Shown: positions 10,210 through 14,315 of the stretch, piece by piece | Layout: every line of letters starts with the position of its first letter | Numbering within the stretch: position 1 is the stretch's first letter | NCBI GenBank assembly: GCA_023250585.1 | Contig: JAHFAK010000014.1 | Coordinates: 11,650 to 25,964 of the forward strand | Reading direction: 5' to 3' | DNA length: 14,315 bases | Source of the DNA: Deltaproteobacteria bacterium | Lineage (GTDB): Bacteria > Bdellovibrionota_F > JAHFAK01 | Position numbers and translations under genes: made by a program | Notes under the pieces: model-generated | Told to the model about the DNA's origin: nothing | Database searches by the model: none | The model's input: only the letters and a program-made list of their open reading frames with translations

Positions 10210-11363
10210 AAGAAGTTATCCTGATTAAATATGGTGAAATTGCATTAAAGGGCAATAACCGGTCATATTTTGAAAAATTTTTAGAGGAAAATCTCCGGAA
10301 AGCCACATTGCTCGGAAGAGAATGTGTTAAGCGAGAACGAGGAAGAATTTATCTTATACCTTCTGAAAGTGAAGTCATGAATGTTTTTGATAGAGCATCA
10401 AAGGTTTTTGGGGTACATGAAGCATTACGGGCGTTGCAAGTTCCGAAAGAATTGTCTTCAATCTATGAAGCTTCTCGGATGATTATCAAGCACGTTCAAC
10501 CTATAAAAACTTTTAAAGTTGAAACAAGAAGATCTGATAAGAAGTTTCCGTATACATCAGATAAAATCAATGAATTAGTTGGGGCGTATATTCTTGAACA
10601 GTTTCCTCTAATAAAAGTTAATTTGAAAGAACCTGAATGTACTCTGGGTATTGAAGTTCGCACTGATTTTGCATTCATTTATTTAGAGACGAAAGAACGG
10701 CAGGGTTATGGTGGATTTCCCGTAGGGACTGCGGGACGTGGATTACTTTTATTATCAGGTGGTATCGATAGTCCCGTTGCAGGGTGGATGGCAATGAAGC
10801 GAGGGATATCAATTGATGTAATTCATTTTCATAGTTTTCCTTTTACGGGAGAAAAATCAAAAGAAAAAGTTTTTGATCTTGCTAAGCGCCTTGCGACATG
10901 GAATCTAAAACCTCTTCGCGTCATCGTTGCTCCCTTTACGGTTATTCAAAAACATATTGTGAATAATGCCCATGAAGGATATTGGACGATTCTTTTTCGA
11001 CGTTCTATGCATCGTATTGCAGAAAAAATCGCAATGAGAGATTCTTATGATACGCTTGTCACGGGTGATAATCTTTCTCAGGTTGCCAGTCAAACGCTCA
11101 AGAATATTAATACCATTGATCAAGCAACTTCGATTTATATTCTTCGTCCACTTATTAGTTTTGATAAACTTGAAATAATTAATTATGCAAAAAAAATAGA
11201 TACATTTACGCTTTCAATAGTACCTCACGAAGATTGCTGTACGGTTTTTACTCCTTCGCAACCACATACAAGAAGTAAACCTGAGCAGCTTCTTGCTATT
11301 GAAGAAAAGCTCAATTTAAAAATTCTCGAAGATGAAACAATTTCTCGAATCGAAATAATATAA
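10206..11363 (+). CDS. thiI: ThiI, tRNA uridine 4-sulfurtransferase (rhodanese-less form)
   Basis: ThiI activates U8 of tRNA with ATP and replaces its oxygen with sulfur to form 4-thiouridine, a near-UV sensor in some bacteria. In others ThiI also serves thiazole synthesis. The 385 residues hold an N-terminal ferredoxin-like part (VILIKYGEIALKGNNRSYFEKFL), a THUMP domain (about 60-165) and a PP-loop ATPase with SGGIDSP (184-190). The region HEDCCTVFTPSQPHT holds Cys344/345, matching the conserved active-site cysteine. The C-terminal rhodanese domain of E. coli ThiI is absent, as in Bacillus ThiI, which works with a dedicated NifS-like partner. The gene begins inside the stop of the preceding desulfurase, which fits such a pair. 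It ends 16 bases before the next gene. Confidence 0.97.
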   Translation: MKEVILIKYGEIALKGNNRSYFEKFLEENLRKATLLGRECVKRERGRIYLIPSESEVMNVFDRASKVFGVHEALRALQVPKELSSIYEASRMIIKHVQPIKTFKVETRRSDKKFPYTSDKINELVGAYILEQFPLIKVNLKEPECTLGIEVRTDFAFIYLETKERQGYGGFPVGTAGRGLLLLSGGIDSPVAGWMAMKRGISIDVIHFHSFPFTGEKSKEKVFDLAKRLATWNLKPLRVIVAPFTVIQKHIVNNAHEGYWTILFRRSMHRIAEKIAMRDSYDTLVTGDNLSQVASQTLKNINTIDQATSIYILRPLISFDKLEIINYAKKIDTFTLSIVPHEDCCTVFTPSQPHTRSKPEQLLAIEEKLNLKILEDETISRIEII

Positions 11364-11379
11364 ATTAAGGAGAATTGAT

Positions 11380-12144
11380 ATGGATGTATTATATGGAATA
11401 GTAATGATTTTATTTGCATCTCCTAATGCAGAATTTTTTCTTCAAAAAAACTGTGTAAGTCGAATTGAAGAATTGAAAACACTAGATGTCGATGAACTTA
11501 TGAAAACATCAAAAGATAATGAGAAAGTGAAAGAATTAATTGATAAACAATATTCGAAATTTGAGGGAGCGTGCCTTAAAGAAAAAATTACTATGGAAAC
11601 GCTCGTGAATTTTATTTGGGATTTTGAAAAATATACTCAGTGGGAAAAGGACATTATTAGAGCAGTTCAAGTTATAAGTAGCGATCAAGATCATGCAGAT
11701 GTGAGACTATATTACGATTATCTTCGAAAAAATGGAGAGCATGAATTATTAGATTCCCAATTAGTTTTTGACAAAAAGAAGCTTTCTGATAACGAAATTT
11801 ATATTAAATGGACTCTTTCAGAAGATGACCATAAAAACGACAAAAAAGATGATCAAGGACCTTATAAGCAAAAAGGTTTTGATATTCATTCTGGAATATG
11901 GTATTTTATTAAATTAGCAGAAAATGAAACACTTGTCTTTCATTTTACTCGTATAGATTTACATAAAAAATATAAAGTCGGATTTATTCCTATACCGGAG
12001 GGAATCGTCAATGGAAAGGCCATTGAGAAGACAGTTATAAAGACATTAACTGATTTACATAATGTGATACAGCACAATATCAATGGAGATTTTGTGGGGA
12101 AAGAAAATAGAGCTACCGAAACTCAGCTCACTAAAAATCATTGA
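11380..12144 (+). CDS. START/SRPBCC-like (polyketide cyclase fold) protein, function unknown
   Basis: The product has 254 residues. A short hydrophobic start (about 3-13, then ASPNAE) may be a signal peptide or anchor, although it lacks the usual N-terminal positive charges. A charged helical region follows (25-65). From about 70 to 235 the pattern fits the START-like helix-grip fold: the helix TMETLVNFIWDFEKYTQWEKD is the typical 'W..l.DfenYpeW' opening, followed by strands such as VRLYYDYL, IYIKWTLSE, IWYFIKLAENETLVFHFTRID and a long C-terminal helix (VNGKAIEKTVIKTLTDLHNVIQ). Proteins of this fold bind lipids or other hydrophobic ligands. AAGGAG (11367-11372) lies seven bases before the ATG. 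It follows thiI by 16 bases and may share its transcript, but no function links them. Lipid or hydrophobic-ligand transfer in the envelope is a guess. Confidence 0.7.
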   Translation: MDVLYGIVMILFASPNAEFFLQKNCVSRIEELKTLDVDELMKTSKDNEKVKELIDKQYSKFEGACLKEKITMETLVNFIWDFEKYTQWEKDIIRAVQVISSDQDHADVRLYYDYLRKNGEHELLDSQLVFDKKKLSDNEIYIKWTLSEDDHKNDKKDDQGPYKQKGFDIHSGIWYFIKLAENETLVFHFTRIDLHKKYKVGFIPIPEGIVNGKAIEKTVIKTLTDLHNVIQHNINGDFVGKENRATETQLTKNH

Positions 12145-12257
12145 GACACGTTTTAGCGTTTAGTGAAAAGCTTGGGAGAAGCTCTTTATTTTTATCTTTT
12201 AGATATACATAAAATAAAGTTCATCATGCTAAACGCTAAAACGCATATGTAATCTCA
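12142..12257. terminator. Long stem-loop between convergent genes
   Basis: A perfect 15-bp inverted repeat pairs 12149-12163 with 12229-12243, with a 65-base loop. The stem resumes outside with TGAGA (12142-12146) and TCTCA (12253-12257). Inside the loop, AGCTT and AAGCT (about 12169-12183) form a small hairpin followed by T-rich sequence (to about 12200) that could stop plus-strand transcription of the START-like gene. The long stem lies where a terminator serving both strands would be expected, though no clean T-tract follows either arm. The remaining bases to 12338 are A+T-rich and show no gene. Confidence 0.55.
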
Positions 12258-12338
12258 CAAGAGATATACATAAACTTGATTTAATTTTATCATAAAAAAA
12301 TAATAAATGAAAGATTTGGGCTTAATACATTAATATTA

Positions 12339-14315
12339 TTAGAAAATGGTTCGATATCTTTTTAATTCAGTCACATTATAGACCGTAATTGAACTCGATT
12401 CAGTATTCAAGATATATGCATAGAGCTTATCTTCATAGCTTTTAAAAATGATTTTTGTTGGATTATTTCCTACTAACATATCACTTGCAGCCTCAGTAGT
12501 ATTCAATGAAAAGAAATCATCTTTCGTCGTTTGGCTTAACATGGAAGAAAAAATTTTAAAGGATATTTCATGAGCATCACTTGCGTAGTTTTGATTTTCT
12601 AAAGCGCGATTTGTTTGATAGCCAGATTTAGATCCATAGACAACATATGATTTTTGCGCTTTAATACTATAGTCCAGATTTGTATTTTCTTCAAGTGTAC
12701 TTCCTTCAGGAATTTCAACTGTTAGCGTAGTATTATTAATGATCTCGACTAGAGAGAGATTTACATCTTTACTTTGTATATAATCATAAAAAGTCGGTTC
12801 GGTGCTTTTGACTTTTAACTTCATAGTTGAGAAGTTTTTTGTTGTGTCAGTGAAAGAAGTTCCTGAAAGTACACCCGCACTACTTATTGAATCTGGAATA
12901 ACGCCTTCATAAGTTATTGTCCATTTTTCGGTTTTCGTTGCGCTATCATCTGTCTGAAGATTTTTTAAAGTAGGTGAACTTTCCGCGCCAGAATTAACGA
13001 AAAGGACAGAATTCGCGCTACTTTTTACTTTCTGATTGGATGGTGACGCATCGATGAAAACACTATTTTGATTGAGAATATCGAAGGTATCAATAATGCG
13101 TACATTATTTGATAAGAGCCCCGCAAACATGAGTCCTCGAGTACTTGTACTGCGTTCTTGCAGTGATTCATGAGAAAGCGCCTGTGGATCATACGTCACA
13201 TCCAATGTAGAAACAGGCTCGTATACATCGAGCGTTTTTTGTACTTCTTTAGTTTCAAAATTAATAATAGTTATTTTTCCATCTTTTTGATCGGTAAGAT
13301 ACAAAAGATCAGCAGTGGAGTCATATAATGCAAAATTTACGAGAGTAGATACCGTAAACGAACTTATGTCATTCGTTGTAAAGAGTTTATTATCGGTAAC
13401 ATCAATAATGTATATTTTAAAAAGATCTGATTCCCCATTTCCATCGCTGTCAGTTCCTGTATTTTCTGGAGCAATCAAAAGTGTTCGGTTATTTCGTGTA
13501 ATTACATTTATTCGTTGCAGTTCTTCAGTAAATGAAACATCTCCTAACAGAAGCAGTGATTCTCCATTGAATTCATATACAGAAACTTTTGATTGTAGAG
13601 TAGAATCAACGGTGAGAATATAAAGAAATGAACCAACTGAAGTTATGTTTCGTATGGAAGAATCAAATTTGAGAGGTTTTGATTGAGATGAATGAAAAAG
13701 AAAATAATCATTCTTCGTAGTTTTAGCTGTTCCCGATTCAACAAAAAAAGATAGATTGGAAAGGGACGTTTGCGCATTTTCAGTTATTTCCTCAGTAATC
13801 GGCACAGCTGTTTCTGTATAATCAGGATATGATTCTAGACGATAACTATTTTTTTCGTATGTTAATTTCCATAATGTATTTTTTGAATCCATGGAATTAA
13901 TCTTAATATCCTTAAGACGTGGATTGGAAGTATTTCCTTTATTAAAGAATTCGGGTTTGCTTGCAACGATTAATGTTTCTAGACCAATATCAATCAGCTC
14001 ATATCGAGGCGGCACTGATGGAGTAACTTTAACAGCAAAAAGATATGAACTCCCGTCGATAGTGCTTGTTATAAAAAGAAACTCTGTATCATTGATAAGA
14101 ATTGACTCTATTTCATTTAAGATGCCACCAACAAAGAATGCTTGGTTTTTATCAACAGCATCAAGATAGTCTAGAATTTTGAAGTCAGCAAAATTCAGTG
14201 TTGAAAGAGTCCCTGTATTTTTATTAATGATATATCCGTAATCGCTCAGGGAAGACTGAGTAGAATTTATAAAATCACTTGGAATAAAGAGTTTTCGTTC
14301 GAGATCAGAGCCTCC
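12339..14315 (-). CDS. Large beta-rich, propeller-like exported protein (5' end cut by window edge)
   Basis: The frame runs open from the right edge to a TAA at 12339-12341, giving at least 658 residues. The codon at 14013-14015 is an internal GTG, since the frame upstream is open and similar in character, so the true start lies outside. The protein is rich in Ser, Thr, Asp and Asn, with repeated strand-turn-strand units of YVTN/NHL propeller type (LYILTVDSTLQSKVSVYEF; LLYLTDQKDGKITIINFETK; LYAYILNTESSSITVYNV). A DSDGNGESD loop resembles a calcium-binding turn. Two copies of an inserted module are recognisable, with matching SNPRLKDI/SSPTLKNL and WKLTYE/WTITYE stretches. A GVLSGTSFTDTTKNFS segment resembles beta modules seen in large surface proteins. 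No cysteine or membrane helix stands out. An envelope or surface role is inferred from composition. No enzyme family is recognised. Confidence 0.8.
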   Translation of the reverse strand, partial: GGSDLERKLFIPSDFINSTQSSLSDYGYIINKNTGTLSTLNFADFKILDYLDAVDKNQAFFVGGILNEIESILINDTEFLFITSTIDGSSYLFAVKVTPSVPPRYELIDIGLETLIVASKPEFFNKGNTSNPRLKDIKINSMDSKNTLWKLTYEKNSYRLESYPDYTETAVPITEEITENAQTSLSNLSFFVESGTAKTTKNDYFLFHSSQSKPLKFDSSIRNITSVGSFLYILTVDSTLQSKVSVYEFNGESLLLLGDVSFTEELQRINVITRNNRTLLIAPENTGTDSDGNGESDLFKIYIIDVTDNKLFTTNDISSFTVSTLVNFALYDSTADLLYLTDQKDGKITIINFETKEVQKTLDVYEPVSTLDVTYDPQALSHESLQERSTSTRGLMFAGLLSNNVRIIDTFDILNQNSVFIDASPSNQKVKSSANSVLFVNSGAESSPTLKNLQTDDSATKTEKWTITYEGVIPDSISSAGVLSGTSFTDTTKNFSTMKLKVKSTEPTFYDYIQSKDVNLSLVEIINNTTLTVEIPEGSTLEENTNLDYSIKAQKSYVVYGSKSGYQTNRALENQNYASDAHEISFKIFSSMLSQTTKDDFFSLNTTEAASDMLVGNNPTKIIFKSYEDKLYAYILNTESSSITVYNVTELKRYRTIF

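Noticed and set aside
14013-14015. GTG as start codon of the propeller-like protein
   Set aside because: The frame stays open to the window edge with the same beta-rich composition, so this is an internal valine codon and the gene is cut at its 5' end.

Overview
The window is A+T-rich, tightly packed bacterial chromosome. It carries housekeeping genes (hslU, purA, nadE, ftsY, tRNA-Ser, a cysteine desulfurase and thiI) plus three proteins without a settled function. HslU, glutamine-dependent NAD synthase and an FtsY with a single N-terminal membrane anchor fit a Gram-negative-type or candidate-phylum bacterium. Small gaps, overlapping genes and few visible promoters suggest a compact genome. 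No gene here fixes the phylum. A Dependentiae/TM6-like lineage is only a guess.

Layout. Positions 46-4453 (+) hold hslU, then a very large perfect hairpin, then purA and nadE, which overlap by 26 bases. Position 4474 (+) starts a 1019-residue protein that I read as a degenerate tyrosine recombinase fused to a kinase-N-lobe-like segment, a STAND-type NTPase without a recognisable P-loop, TPR-like helices and a possible GAF-like tail. Its 3' end overlaps convergent ftsY (- strand) by 44 bases. The 331-base gap between ftsY and tRNA-Ser(CGA) holds a roughly 140-bp element with palindromic, mutually inverted ends. This looks like a miniature mobile element of IS200/IS605 type. The tRNA gene (-) and the cysteine desulfurase gene (+) diverge from a small region with two back-to-back TTGACA boxes. 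The desulfurase overlaps thiI by ATGA, and a START/SRPBCC-like protein gene follows closely. A long stem-loop separates that gene from a convergent gene, cut by the right edge, for a large beta-rich, propeller-like protein.

How the genes work together. The desulfurase and rhodanese-less ThiI form a sulfur-relay pair for 4-thiouridine at tRNA position 8, and the divergent tRNA-Ser has a U at position 8. PurA and NadE serve AMP and NAD supply. HslU would partner with HslV, which is expected just left of the window. FtsY is the SRP receptor. The most unusual locus is the recombinase/STAND fusion. Every catalytic motif I could align in it is altered, which suggests a scaffold or regulator rather than an enzyme.
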